NCBI GenBank assembly: GCA_037131955.1
Contig: JBAXQC010000008.1
Span: forward strand, 1 to 59,794
Length of the DNA stretch: 59,794 nucleotides
Source of the DNA: CAIMMJ01 sp037131955
Lineage (GTDB): Bacteria > Bacteroidota > Bacteroidia > UBA4408
Direction of reading: 5' to 3'
Shown: in pieces, positions 37,813 through 46,302 of the stretch
How the letters are laid out: each line of letters begins with the position of its first letter
Position numbering within the stretch: position 1 is the first letter of the stretch
The notes under the pieces: model-generated
What the model was told of the DNA's origin: nothing
Databases searched by the model: none
The model's input: the letters and a program-made list of their open reading frames with translations, nothing else
Translations under genes and position numbers: made by a program

Positions 37813-39168
37813 TTATAAATCTCTTAGGCGCCATTCCGATGGGAAATAATTATTACATCTGTTTTCTAATTGTTTAATAAAACCTAAACCTTGATTAAGA
37901 TATTTTATAAGATACCAACCCTTAGGTTCTTTATAAGTTTGTGTTTGCTTAGATAAAAAATTCAATGCCTTGGTTTTATCAACTTCAATTGTGTTTCCTA
38001 TAAATTTTACATTTGTAGAAAATGCTAATTCTGCTTGAGGTATAATTTCCTTATAACTTTCCTTGGCAATATCAGTCCCGCTGTAAACAAAATAAATGTA
38101 TTTTTTTAGGAGGTTCATTTTGATGGAAAGATTACTATTTTCAACTCCTACCGTCTCTTTATGCAAAATGTAGAAAGGTTCAAAATTGAACTTTAGATTT
38201 TCTTTCAACCAACTTTCCATTAAAAGTGAAGGTTTGTAAATTGGTACATTTTTAGATTTGATTTCTTTAATTTCTTTGGATCCTTTCTTTCGAAAAACAC
38301 TAACAAAAAATCCTTCGCCTTCTAAATTATAAGGCCAAAATCTGTAACCAATTGCTTTGTGTTTATCTGAAAGTGTTTCAGTAATATTCCATTCTTTTGC
38401 TACTGAAATTACCACATTTTCTAATTCTTCATTTCCCAGAATAAAATCACAAATAGCTTCGTTTTCCTCTCTAGAGAATGAGCAAGTCGAATATATTAAA
38501 ATTCCTTCTTTTGACAAGGAGTTCATCAAACCAAGTATAATTTCTTTTTGAGCATCTACACATGAATTTACTAAATTTTGTGACCACTGTTTTAGGGCAA
38601 ATTCGTCTTTCCTAAACATCCCCGAACCGGAGCATGGTGCATCTATCAAAATCAAATCAAAAAACTCTTCAATTTCACTAAATTTATCTACTGATGAATT
38701 ACTAATTGCAATGTTACCGCTTCCCCATTTCACCACATTTTCTTTTAAAGACGAAATTCTTTTTGTATTAACTTCGTTGCTAACAAGAAAACTGTTTTCG
38801 TTTATATTATCTGCAATGCAAGTAGTTTTCCCTCCTGGTGCTGCACAAAAGTCCAATGCATTAATTGTTTTTTCTCTAGGAATTAACTGATTTATAATAC
38901 AACCAACAATCATCGAACTTGCTTCTTGAACATAGTATGAGCCAGCGTGCCAAAGTGGATCTAAGCTAAACCTTGCCTTGTTCTTGATGTATTTCCCTTC
39001 GTTTAGCCATGGCACATTGGTGTATTTCACTATTTCTTCTGATTGATTTTTTTTAGAGTTTAAACGAATCGAAATCGACGGATTTAATGCATGTGCTTCA
39101 ATAAACTTATCACTATCAAACCCGGCTGAATGTTTTAGCTTATCAATTAATTCTTGAGGCAGTTGCAT
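37813..39168 (-). CDS. RsmB/NOP-family RNA m5C methyltransferase
   Basis: SAM-dependent methyltransferase making 5-methylcytosine in rRNA or tRNA. The core has FCAAPGGKTTCIADNI (motif I), FDLILIDAPCSGSGMFR (motif IV with catalytic-release Cys) and ILIYSTCSFSREENEAI (motif VI with nucleophile Cys). The 451-residue length and the C-terminal ~150-residue extension, resembling the RsmF/PUA-type domains, suggest an RsmF-like enzyme, but the exact target base is not deducible. Confidence 0.9.
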   Translation of the reverse strand: MQLPQELIDKLKHSAGFDSDKFIEAHALNPSISIRLNSKKNQSEEIVKYTNVPWLNEGKYIKNKARFSLDPLWHAGSYYVQEASSMIVGCIINQLIPREKTINALDFCAAPGGKTTCIADNINENSFLVSNEVNTKRISSLKENVVKWGSGNIAISNSSVDKFSEIEEFFDLILIDAPCSGSGMFRKDEFALKQWSQNLVNSCVDAQKEIILGLMNSLSKEGILIYSTCSFSREENEAICDFILGNEELENVVISVAKEWNITETLSDKHKAIGYRFWPYNLEGEGFFVSVFRKKGSKEIKEIKSKNVPIYKPSLLMESWLKENLKFNFEPFYILHKETVGVENSNLSIKMNLLKKYIYFVYSGTDIAKESYKEIIPQAELAFSTNVKFIGNTIEVDKTKALNFLSKQTQTYKEPKGWYLIKYLNQGLGFIKQLENRCNNYFPSEWRLRDL

Positions 39169-39211
39169 TTTCTAAATCTTACTTAGGATTAAAACTTCGA
39201 TAAAAATTTGC

Positions 39212-39248
39212 AAAAAAAAAGCAGATTTCAGAGAAACCTGCCTTTTTT
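39212..39248 (-). terminator. Terminator downstream of the 39.3-kb T9SS gene
   Basis: An A-run, GCAG, TTTC, a 3-base loop, GAAA, CTGC and a T-run form a stem with one A-C mismatch. Read on minus, the long T-run follows the stem, 16 bases after the stop of the T9SS gene. Confidence 0.78.
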
Positions 39249-39263
39249 AAATGTAGAATATAA

Positions 39264-40787
39264 TTATTCAATAATTAGTTTTTGTACCTCTAGTGTTTTT
39301 CCGTTGTTCACTTCAACAAAATACATTCCTTTTGCTTGATTAGAAATATTCAATTGTAAATTGTTTGATGTACTGTTTTCGGTTAGTATTAATGAACTCA
39401 AACTGTTAAATAGCTTCACTTGTTTTTGGCCTTCAACATTAAAGTTTATATTCACTATTCCATTACTTGGGTTAGGATGAATAACTGATTTGAATGAATT
39501 GTTTTTTGAAACAGAAGTTATTAATGTTGGAGAAATAATATGTATGGTTTGAGTTGTACTTGCTGCTGGCACTCCATTATCTGTTGCAACTATGGAAATA
39601 TAATTGTTTGGTTCTTGCTCTGTTCCTATGCATTGAATAGTAACAATGCATGGATTGCCGCTGACATTGCTGATGATTGAATAATTAGGATTTTGAAAAG
39701 TAACAGCTGCAGAAACTTCTTGTCCAATTTCAGGGCCAACATAAACCATTTGAATAATTGTGGTATCGCCGGGAGTAAGATTAATGCTATCGCAAACAGA
39801 TGTTAATGCAATTGGTGGAACATTATTATTTGAAGTACAAGTAGAAATTAAATATGCAGAATTATCTAAAAAACTTATTCCGTCGTTGTTTGAATCGGGG
39901 CCATCATAATCTATACCTGCATGGTCAAACCTTCCTACTTGAAAATAGTTTATTCCATCTCCTTTGTTTGCTCCAACTGTTGCCGGCACACCCCCAAAAC
40001 CGTTTACACCTGCAGAAGCTGCACCAGTTGTCCATTGCATATCGCCGTAACAAAATGATACATTATTTCCTCCTGGTACAATTGAATCTAATCCATCTGT
40101 AATTATTAGTTGAAATGTATTGCGTTTATCTCCCTGCATAGAATAATATCCAACTTCTTCCCATTTAATAATTAATGCAGAAGATGTCATTTTGTAGTGA
40201 ACTAATCCTAGGTATGGTTCCCCAGCAATAGTGTCAATAGGGTTTCCTAGAGAATCTAACACTACACCTCCACCTTGGCCACGTGTATCAACATCACCCC
40301 AAAATGGAGCAATCATGTTAAAATTTTGACTTGGAAATGCATCTGCTGAAAATGTTGAATATGAGTTAGTGAACGAGATATTCCCATTGTTGTTAATGTA
40401 TATAGAATTTACTTGCTGACCATAATAGCAAAATGAAAATGGCAATGCTATTTCGCTTGTTGAAGCATCATCGTTTGTGTAATAAGGAGGCGTGGAATTA
40501 GCAAATGGTACTATTGAGAATGTTGTGTCCAATGGAATTAAACAATTACAATTGTATTCAGAATTTGTAGATACAGTGGCTGTTTGGTTGGAGACAGGCA
40601 AACTTAATATAGTGTTGCTGCTGTTGCTTGACGCATTAAATACCTGCTGAGGCAAATTGCCTTCCATTTTCATTTGCTGGTATTGCTGGCTATCAACAAT
40701 TATATTTTGCTGAGCAACAACATTGTTTAGGGAAAAAAGCAGGAAGTTTCCAAAAACAACAGTTTTAAAAAGTAGATTTTTTTTCAT
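39264..40787 (-). CDS. T9SS-exported protein of unknown function
   Basis: A 507-residue secreted protein. The start at 40787 (MKKNLLFKTVVFGNFLLFSL) gives a clean signal peptide ending VVAQ, supported by a -7 box upstream; an in-frame codon at 40856 would bury it. The middle has a nidogen-like pattern: LPFSFCYYGQQVNSIYINNN, GNISFTN and FNMIAPFWGDVDTRG. A FQLIITDG and SFCYGDMQW section and a cadherin/PKD-like stretch follow. The C terminus is a type A sorting domain (SVIHPNPSNGIVNINF to VQKLIIE). It is probably surface-attached or released; substrate or ligand unknown. A terminator follows. Confidence 0.88.
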   Translation of the reverse strand: MKKNLLFKTVVFGNFLLFSLNNVVAQQNIIVDSQQYQQMKMEGNLPQQVFNASSNSSNTILSLPVSNQTATVSTNSEYNCNCLIPLDTTFSIVPFANSTPPYYTNDDASTSEIALPFSFCYYGQQVNSIYINNNGNISFTNSYSTFSADAFPSQNFNMIAPFWGDVDTRGQGGGVVLDSLGNPIDTIAGEPYLGLVHYKMTSSALIIKWEEVGYYSMQGDKRNTFQLIITDGLDSIVPGGNNVSFCYGDMQWTTGAASAGVNGFGGVPATVGANKGDGINYFQVGRFDHAGIDYDGPDSNNDGISFLDNSAYLISTCTSNNNVPPIALTSVCDSINLTPGDTTIIQMVYVGPEIGQEVSAAVTFQNPNYSIISNVSGNPCIVTIQCIGTEQEPNNYISIVATDNGVPAASTTQTIHIISPTLITSVSKNNSFKSVIHPNPSNGIVNINFNVEGQKQVKLFNSLSSLILTENSTSNNLQLNISNQAKGMYFVEVNNGKTLEVQKLIIE

Positions 40788-41221
40788 ATTTAAACAAATT
40801 AAGTTTTTATCAAATGTAAGAATAAATTTATTTATCACAACAAAAAAAGTAGGCAAATTTTAGCCTGTATTTCTCTTAGAAGATTATTTATTGTATTATC
40901 CGTTTGTGGGGTTTGAGATATTTATTCGCTTTAGTTTAATAAATATGTACCACTAACAAAAGAAAAATAAATTTCCGTTTTATAAGCAGCATTAATAGAA
41001 TTGTTATAATTTCTTGATCAAATGCCAACAAAACTTTTATTTCAATTAAGTGAGAATTATAACTTAGGTTTTAAGAATACGAAGAGCAAAAAATAAAAAG
41101 CTATTTTTTTGATAGTTATTCTATTGTATATTTTTATTCTAAACTATTAAATATACTCATTTTTTTTGAGCAATATTAAGTATTTTGTAATTATTTAATA
41201 AAATTGTACTATTGAAAAATA
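40788..41221 (+). other. Gene-free divergent region before mltG
   Basis: About 430 very AT-rich bases between the divergent T9SS gene and mltG. Apart from the minus-strand -7 box at 40811-40818 I see no convincing gene, tRNA, terminator or repeat. No exact TAnnTTTG was spotted close to mltG. Confidence 0.55.
40811..40818 (-). promoter_or_regulatory. Candidate -7 promoter element for the 39.3-kb T9SS gene
   Basis: Read on minus it is TACATTTG, matching TAnnTTTG, 24 bases before the ATG at 40787. It lies inside the longer alternative frame and so argues for the shorter start. Confidence 0.5.
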
Positions 41222-42304
41222 ATGGCAAAAAAGAAATCAAGTGCTAACAATTTAAAAAAGAAAGGCAGTTCAAAATTTAGAAAGATTTTTATTGCATCAC
41301 TTATTATTTTTTTGATGAGTGGAATTGGACTAATCTATTTTTATTATAAAAGTGTTTATCAGCATAACATAAGTTTAAAAAATAATGAGCCATACATTTT
41401 TATAAAAACTGGTTCTAATTTTGAAGATGTAAAAAAACTATTAGAAGAGAAAAATATACTTTTAAATTCAGCCTCCTTTGAATGGCTGGCTAAGCAAAAA
41501 AATTATACAAACAGAGTAAAGCCCGGTAAATACAAATTAAAAAATGGAATGACCAATAATGAATTATTAAATAAATTGAGAGCTGGAGACCAGGAGTCTG
41601 TTAACCTTACAATAAATAATATAAGAACAAAATATGAGTTAATATCAAAAGTCTGTACAGTATTAGAAACAGATTCTAACGAGTTAAAAAATATACTAGA
41701 AAACGACCATCAACTCGAAAAAATAAAATTGAATTCCGATAATATTATTTCAATTTTTATTCCTAATACCTATCAATTTTTTTGGAATACATCGGCAAAA
41801 GATTTTTTTGATAGAATGTTAAATGAATCAGATAAATTTTGGAACAGGTCGAGAACTGAAAAATTACACAAACTAAAATTAAGCAAAGCACAAGTAATAA
41901 CTATTGCTTCAATTGTTGAGAAAGAATCAAATTATTTCCAAGAAAGACCTTCCATTGCCTCTGTTTATTTAAATAGGGTAAGAAAAGGAATGAAACTTCA
42001 GGCCGATCCAACTGTAGTATATGCAGTAGGAGATTTTAAAATAAATAGAGTTTTAGATGTTCACCTAAAAAAAGATTCTCCTTACAATACTTACATGTAT
42101 GAGGGGTTACCACCTGGACCAATTTGTATTCCATCTGCAAATGCAATAGATGCAGTTTTAAAAAATGAAAAAACATCCTACATTTATTTTTGTGCCAAAG
42201 AAGATTTTTCCGGAAAGCACAATTTTGCTGCAACTGATGATCAACATTCCATCAATGCCAATAAGTTTAGAAAAGCATTGAACAAAAGAAAAATCTACAA
42301 ATAA
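41222..42304 (+). CDS. mltG: Endolytic transglycosylase MltG
   Basis: Inner-membrane enzyme that cleaves nascent glycan strands and sets chain ends in peptidoglycan synthesis. A basic cytoplasmic N terminus (KKKSSANNLKKKGSSKFRK) precedes a single membrane helix about 23-43. A LysM-like subdomain (ITGSNFEDVKKLLEE-like stretch, PGKYKLKNGMTNNELL) follows. The catalytic YceG domain has ITIASIVEKESNYFQERPSI (catalytic Glu in VEKES), LQADPTVVYAVGDF and YNTYMYEGLPPGPICIPS. Length 360 is normal. Confidence 0.94.
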   Translation: MAKKKSSANNLKKKGSSKFRKIFIASLIIFLMSGIGLIYFYYKSVYQHNISLKNNEPYIFIKTGSNFEDVKKLLEEKNILLNSASFEWLAKQKNYTNRVKPGKYKLKNGMTNNELLNKLRAGDQESVNLTINNIRTKYELISKVCTVLETDSNELKNILENDHQLEKIKLNSDNIISIFIPNTYQFFWNTSAKDFFDRMLNESDKFWNRSRTEKLHKLKLSKAQVITIASIVEKESNYFQERPSIASVYLNRVRKGMKLQADPTVVYAVGDFKINRVLDVHLKKDSPYNTYMYEGLPPGPICIPSANAIDAVLKNEKTSYIYFCAKEDFSGKHNFAATDDQHSINANKFRKALNKRKIYK

Positions 42305-42440
42305 ATTAAAATCTGTTTAGTTACGAATGCCAGTTTGCGACTAAAATTTTCCATTTAGGCTTAAAAATCTTCCAAATGGGTAAATTTAGTTTTTCTAGTG
42401 TTCTCTTGTGTGCAATTTTGTTTCACCAAAAATAAACACA

Positions 42441-44057
42441 ATGAAAAAAAATCTACATCAATTAAAGGAAACAATTTGTAATCCTGCATACTATTTTATT
42501 TTTATATGTTTTTTTCTGATAAAAACAATCAATGCTCAAGTGTATTCAGAAATAGACTACAACAACATAAAGGCTGGTTTTTGGAACGAAGGCACTTTCT
42601 TTTGGGACAAAGCTTCTAACCCAAGATTTGAAGTTCCTAAAAATTCAAATAAACATGCAAATTTTGCTTCAGGATTATGGATAAGCGGAATTGACGACGG
42701 TGGAATGTTAATTGCTGCGGCGCAAACTTACTGTCAAACCGGAACTGATTACCAATTTGGACCAATTGCAACTAATAGATCTGCCAATAATTATATTCAG
42801 CGTTACAATAAAATATGGAAAATCAATACATCTGAAATCAACTACCATATTCAAAATTACAACAACCCCAATTATGTAATCCCAAATCAAATTTTATCAT
42901 GGCCTGGTAATGGAGTTGTTAGTAACGGCGAACCTGCTCAATTAGCTCCATATTTTGATTCTAACAGCAATAATATATACGATCCAATTAATGGCGATTA
43001 CCCATTAATAAAAGGAGAACAAGCACTGTTTTACATTTTCAATGACAACAAGGTTCATACCGAAACAGGAAGTTCTGTTCCATTTAAATTTGATTTTTAT
43101 GTAATGGCTTATGTATTTACACCAATTAATCAAGCATTAAACAATACTGTTTTTATAGATATAAAAATTGTAAATAAATCGGCAAGAACATATTCAAATT
43201 TAAAATTAGGCATGTGGGATGACCCTGATTTAGGATCTTATCTAGATGATTTTATTGGTTGTGATGTTGGTAGAAATTTAAGTTTTGTATATAATGCTGT
43301 TGATATTGATGCTCCAAATGGAGAAAATACTTATGGCGCAAATCCACCTTCAATGGGTGTACAATTTTTGAGTCATAAAATGGACAATATGATGTATTAT
43401 ATAAATAATTCAACCAATCAAGGAAATCCTAGTAATTCTAATCAAATAGATAGATACCTTTCAGCAAAATGGCGAGATGGTGTTCAGCTAACTTATGGCG
43501 GCAATGGCTATGCCGGATCAAACAATTGTAATTATGCTTTCCCATGGAATACAGATACTAATAATCCTCAAACGTGGATGCAAACAGGAACAGCCAATGA
43601 TCTTAGGTTTATTCCATCAACAAATTTAGGGGAGTTGTCACCTAATCAATCTATTTGCTTTACTATGGCATATACTGTTTCTTTTGGCGATTCTGGTGCA
43701 ATTAGCTCCGTATATAAATTAAAACAAGATGCCGATTTTATTAAAGAATTCTATTCTCAAAATGAACTAAACAATTGTTCCCAAACTTCTTCACCGCTTA
43801 ATTTAAATAATAAAAACGAGAAAAATTATTGGGAAATATTCCCAAATCCAAACAATGGAAAATTTCAAATCATGTATTCAGATGAAAACGAATTTTTGAG
43901 TTTAATAGAAGTATTTTCAATTGATGGAAAAAAAATACTCGAGAATAAAATTACCTCAAATAAACAAAGTTTTGTTATCGAATATCCTGGAGTATTTCTA
44001 ATAAAAGCTACCGATAAAGATAATTTTATTCAATTAAAAAAATTAGTTGTTAAATAG
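42441..44057 (+). CDS. T9SS-exported protein of unknown function
   Basis: A 538-residue secreted protein; ATG 42441 gives a signal peptide with core YFIFICFFLIKTINAQ. The mature part has Asn/Tyr/Gly-rich beta strands, with WISGIDDGGMLIAAAQTY, YDPINGDYPLIKGEQALFYI and LKLGMWDDPDLGSYLDDFIG. DPINGDYP and DDPDLGSYLDD look like calcium- or turn-type acidic loops. The C terminus is a type A sorting domain (WEIFPNPNNGKFQIMYS to LKKLVVK). This kind of protein is common in Bacteroidota but unassigned. A strong terminator follows. Confidence 0.88.
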   Translation: MKKNLHQLKETICNPAYYFIFICFFLIKTINAQVYSEIDYNNIKAGFWNEGTFFWDKASNPRFEVPKNSNKHANFASGLWISGIDDGGMLIAAAQTYCQTGTDYQFGPIATNRSANNYIQRYNKIWKINTSEINYHIQNYNNPNYVIPNQILSWPGNGVVSNGEPAQLAPYFDSNSNNIYDPINGDYPLIKGEQALFYIFNDNKVHTETGSSVPFKFDFYVMAYVFTPINQALNNTVFIDIKIVNKSARTYSNLKLGMWDDPDLGSYLDDFIGCDVGRNLSFVYNAVDIDAPNGENTYGANPPSMGVQFLSHKMDNMMYYINNSTNQGNPSNSNQIDRYLSAKWRDGVQLTYGGNGYAGSNNCNYAFPWNTDTNNPQTWMQTGTANDLRFIPSTNLGELSPNQSICFTMAYTVSFGDSGAISSVYKLKQDADFIKEFYSQNELNNCSQTSSPLNLNNKNEKNYWEIFPNPNNGKFQIMYSDENEFLSLIEVFSIDGKKILENKITSNKQSFVIEYPGVFLIKATDKDNFIQLKKLVVK

Positions 44058-44075
44058 TTTGTTTTGTTTGTTTAT

Positions 44076-44143
44076 CACCTGAGAAAAAAAATTTAAGTTT
44101 TGTTTGTTTTGGTTTCTTAAAAAAATTTCTCAGGTGTTTTTTT
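44076..44143 (+). terminator. Terminator of the 42.4-kb T9SS gene
   Basis: CACCTGAGAAA (44076) pairs with TTTCTCAGGTG (44126) in a perfect 11-bp stem with a long loop, followed by seven T. It separates the T9SS gene from the cold-shock gene. Confidence 0.8.
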
Positions 44144-44154
44144 CTTAAGTAATT

Positions 44155-44183
44155 TTTGTAATTTCAGAATTCTTCTAACTTTG
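44155..44183 (+). promoter_or_regulatory. Promoter of the cold-shock gene
   Basis: TTTG at 44155-44158 and TAACTTTG at 44176-44183, separated by 17 bases, match the Bacteroidota -33/-7 promoter (TTTG and TAnnTTTG). The start codon is 24 bases after the -7 box, leaving a short leader. Confidence 0.72.
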
Positions 44184-44207
44184 TTCTTGAATTTAACACA
44201 ATTAATC

Positions 44208-44402
44208 ATGAAAAAAGGTACAGTAAAATTTTTTAATCAAACTAAAGGATACGGTTTTATTAAAGACATTGAAACAAGCACTGAATATTTTGTTCACTCC
44301 TCGGGTGTGGAGCAAAAAATAAAAGATGGCGACGAAGTGATTTTTGAATTGCAAGAAGGAAAGAAAGGCATAAATGCAGTAAAAGTAAAGCTTGCAGAAT
44401 AA
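44208..44402 (+). CDS. Cold-shock-domain RNA-binding protein
   Basis: A 64-residue single CSD protein. RNP1 reads GYGFIKD and RNP2 reads EYFVHSS, after KGTVKFFNQTKGYGF. Such proteins bind single-stranded RNA or DNA and melt structures, often in cold or stationary phase. Length is the family's usual size. It stands alone, with a promoter 24 bases before it and terminators on both sides. The ATG at 44208 is the only start after the promoter that keeps the whole domain. Confidence 0.95.
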   Translation: MKKGTVKFFNQTKGYGFIKDIETSTEYFVHSSGVEQKIKDGDEVIFELQEGKKGINAVKVKLAE

Positions 44403-44414
44403 TTTAATTTAAAC

Positions 44415-44448
44415 AAAAAAACCTTGAAGTAAATTTCAAGGTTTTTTT
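44415..44448. terminator. Bidirectional terminator
   Basis: A perfect 14-bp inverted repeat (A-run plus CCTTGAA, 6-base loop, TTCAAGG plus T-run). It lies between the cold-shock gene and the convergent 153-residue gene and can serve both. Confidence 0.88.
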
Positions 44449-44460
44449 GTTTGATGAGCT

Positions 44461-44922
44461 TTATGCATCAATAGTTTCTGGAAAGTTTATTTCAATTTTT
44501 TCGAGTAGTTCTTCTTCCAACACTTTTGCCCAAGTTTCCATGTATAAAACAACATCTTCCCTTATGTTATTTTTTGGAAATTTCTTTCCTTCCGGCATTT
44601 CACTGAGTACTTTGGGGTCTGAACACTTTTCTAAATGTTTAATATCATTCATATCAAGTCCCACATTAATGAGTTCAGAAAACAACAAATCCATTGGCAT
44701 ATTTCCTGTTCCACAAAACATTTGAGATTGTTCACTCCAATCGCCCATACAATTTGCCATAGCGTATTCATGAATTTGTGCGGCACTTAGCTTTGTTATT
44801 TCCTGCACTAAATGTCCACAATTGCAGCTGCCCATGTGCCCCCATTGATAACTGGAACTGTTTTTTAGCTGTTCAGCTGTTTTTCTGATAGTTTCTATTA
44901 AATAAAAATTTGTCCTTGCCAT
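44461..44922 (-). CDS. Cys/His-containing conserved protein at the photolyase locus
   Basis: A 153-residue soluble protein with no signal peptide. It has a compact cluster near the N terminus (WGHMGSCNCGHLVQE: H29, C33, C35, H37) and further Cys in AMANCMGD, MFCGTGN and LEKCSDP. That could bind a metal or cofactor, though no named motif is recognised. It is divergent from the SDR gene across a 64-base spacer with a direct repeat. Its place next to the photolyase run makes a shared role plausible but unproven. It is not similar to any enzyme I can name. Confidence 0.75.
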   Translation of the reverse strand: MARTNFYLIETIRKTAEQLKNSSSYQWGHMGSCNCGHLVQEITKLSAAQIHEYAMANCMGDWSEQSQMFCGTGNMPMDLLFSELINVGLDMNDIKHLEKCSDPKVLSEMPEGKKFPKNNIREDVVLYMETWAKVLEEELLEKIEINFPETIDA

Positions 44923-44955
44923 CTTTTTAGTTTTTACATTAAACCTTTTTAGTTT
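44923..44955. repeat. 11-bp direct repeat in divergent intergenic region
   Basis: CTTTTTAGTTT occurs at 44923-44933 and 44945-44955, 22 bases apart start to start (two helical turns). It fills the spacer between the 153-residue gene and the SDR gene. It could be an operator or repeated leader element; AT-rich chance is also possible. Confidence 0.5.
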
Positions 44956-44986
44956 GATTTTGTTGAGCTAAAGCTAAAAAATATTT

Positions 44987-45682
44987 ATGGAAAACATATT
45001 ACTAATTGGAGGAAACTCCGGAATAGGTCTAGAATCATTAAAAGATTTAACTGGTAAAGGGAAGAATGTTTATGTTGCTGCAAGAAAAAAACCACAAATA
45101 GATGCCGAATTTAGTTTTATTGAATGGGATGTTGAGCAGGGAAAATTCGACTCAAGCTTTTTGCCGGATAACTTAGCTGGATTAATTTATTTTCCTGGAA
45201 CAATAAATTTAAAACCGTTTAATAGAATTTCTAAAGAAGATTTTTTTAAGGAGTTTCAAATAAATTTTTTTGGTGCAGTAGAAGTTATTCAAGCAGCTTT
45301 GCCAATGCTTAAAAAGAATGGAAATTCATCGGTGGTTTTATTTAGCACGGTAGCGGTTAAAATGGGTATGCCTTTTCATGCTGGGATAGCATCTGCAAAA
45401 GGTGCTTTAGAAGGCTTATGCAAATCTTTGGCTGCAGAATATTCTCCAACAATTAGGTTCAATGCAATTGCACCCTCATTAACAAATACTCCCTTAGCAG
45501 CAAAACTACTTTCTTCTCCAGAAAAAATAGAAGCTTCTCAAAAAAGACATCCTCTAAATAAAATTGGCGAACCGCAAGACTTATCCGCTATGGCATCTTT
45601 TTTATTAAGTACACAAAGTTCTTTCGTTACCGGACAAATATTTACAATGGACGGTGGAATGTCTTCGGTTAAATTAATATAA
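44987..45682 (+). CDS. SDR-fold protein lacking the catalytic Tyr
   Basis: A 231-residue Rossmann-fold short-chain dehydrogenase/reductase relative. The cofactor loop is LIGGNSGIGLES and the C terminus has GQIFTMDGGMS. The YxxxK pair is changed: Lys 138 is present but the Tyr position is Ile 134 (HAGIASAKGALEGL). Ser in VLFSTVAV is kept. Normal SDR hydride chemistry is therefore doubtful; NAD(P) binding without that chemistry, or another mechanism, is possible. It opens the plus-strand photolyase run and its stop shares one base with the next ATG. Confidence 0.88.
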   Translation: MENILLIGGNSGIGLESLKDLTGKGKNVYVAARKKPQIDAEFSFIEWDVEQGKFDSSFLPDNLAGLIYFPGTINLKPFNRISKEDFFKEFQINFFGAVEVIQAALPMLKKNGNSSVVLFSTVAVKMGMPFHAGIASAKGALEGLCKSLAAEYSPTIRFNAIAPSLTNTPLAAKLLSSPEKIEASQKRHPLNKIGEPQDLSAMASFLLSTQSSFVTGQIFTMDGGMSSVKLI

Positions 45683-46302
45683 TGAAAATAATTTCGTTTG
45701 ATGATATTGCTCAGATGGAGCAAAGATTCAGAGCAACTTTTGTAAACTCTTTATGGGGATTTAGAAATTTGTCGTTGATAGGAACTTGCAATGAAAAACT
45801 AAATGTGAATTTTGCGGTATTTAACTCCTTAAATCATATGGGGGCTAATCCCAGCTTAGCTTCAATCACCATAAGGCCTCCTGAAGTTGACAGACATACT
45901 TTTTATAATATACTTTCTAATAAGTTCTTTACAGTAAATAATGTAACAAAAGAAATTTACAAAGCAGCTCATCAAACTTCGGCAAGGTATCCGTTATTAA
46001 TAAATGAAGCAGAGGTTAACGGATTAAAAACCATGTGGAATGAAAAGTATAACGTTCCTTACATTGACGAAAGTTCTATTGTTTTAGTAATGAAATACGA
46101 ACAACACATAGAATTAAAAATAAATAATACAGTATTATTGATAGCTTCATTGCAAGAAATTATTCTCAAAAACGATGTAATTGAGGAAGACGGATTTGTG
46201 AATCACCTTGCTGCAAATAGTATTAATTGCGTTGGCTTAGATGCTTACTACGAATCAAATTTAATATCCAGATTGCCTTATGCCAAACCTAACAATTCGT
46301 GA
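45682..46302 (+). CDS. Flavin reductase-like split-barrel protein
   Basis: A 206-residue protein matching the FMN-binding split-barrel pattern: FRNLSLIGTCNEKLNVNFAV, FNSLNHMGANPSLASITIRP, and PPEVDRHTFYNIL followed by FFTVNNVTKEI. In relatives this fold binds FMN and may reduce flavin with NAD(P)H. It could supply or handle flavin for the photolyase-family proteins downstream; that link is inference from position. It overlaps the SDR gene by one base and the photolyase gene by 23. Confidence 0.8.
   Translation: MKIISFDDIAQMEQRFRATFVNSLWGFRNLSLIGTCNEKLNVNFAVFNSLNHMGANPSLASITIRPPEVDRHTFYNILSNKFFTVNNVTKEIYKAAHQTSARYPLLINEAEVNGLKTMWNEKYNVPYIDESSIVLVMKYEQHIELKINNTVLLIASLQEIILKNDVIEEDGFVNHLAANSINCVGLDAYYESNLISRLPYAKPNNS

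Noticed and set aside
40788..40856. N-terminal extension of the 39.3-kb T9SS gene
   Set aside because: It would put the signal peptide 24 residues inside the protein and contains the -7 box.
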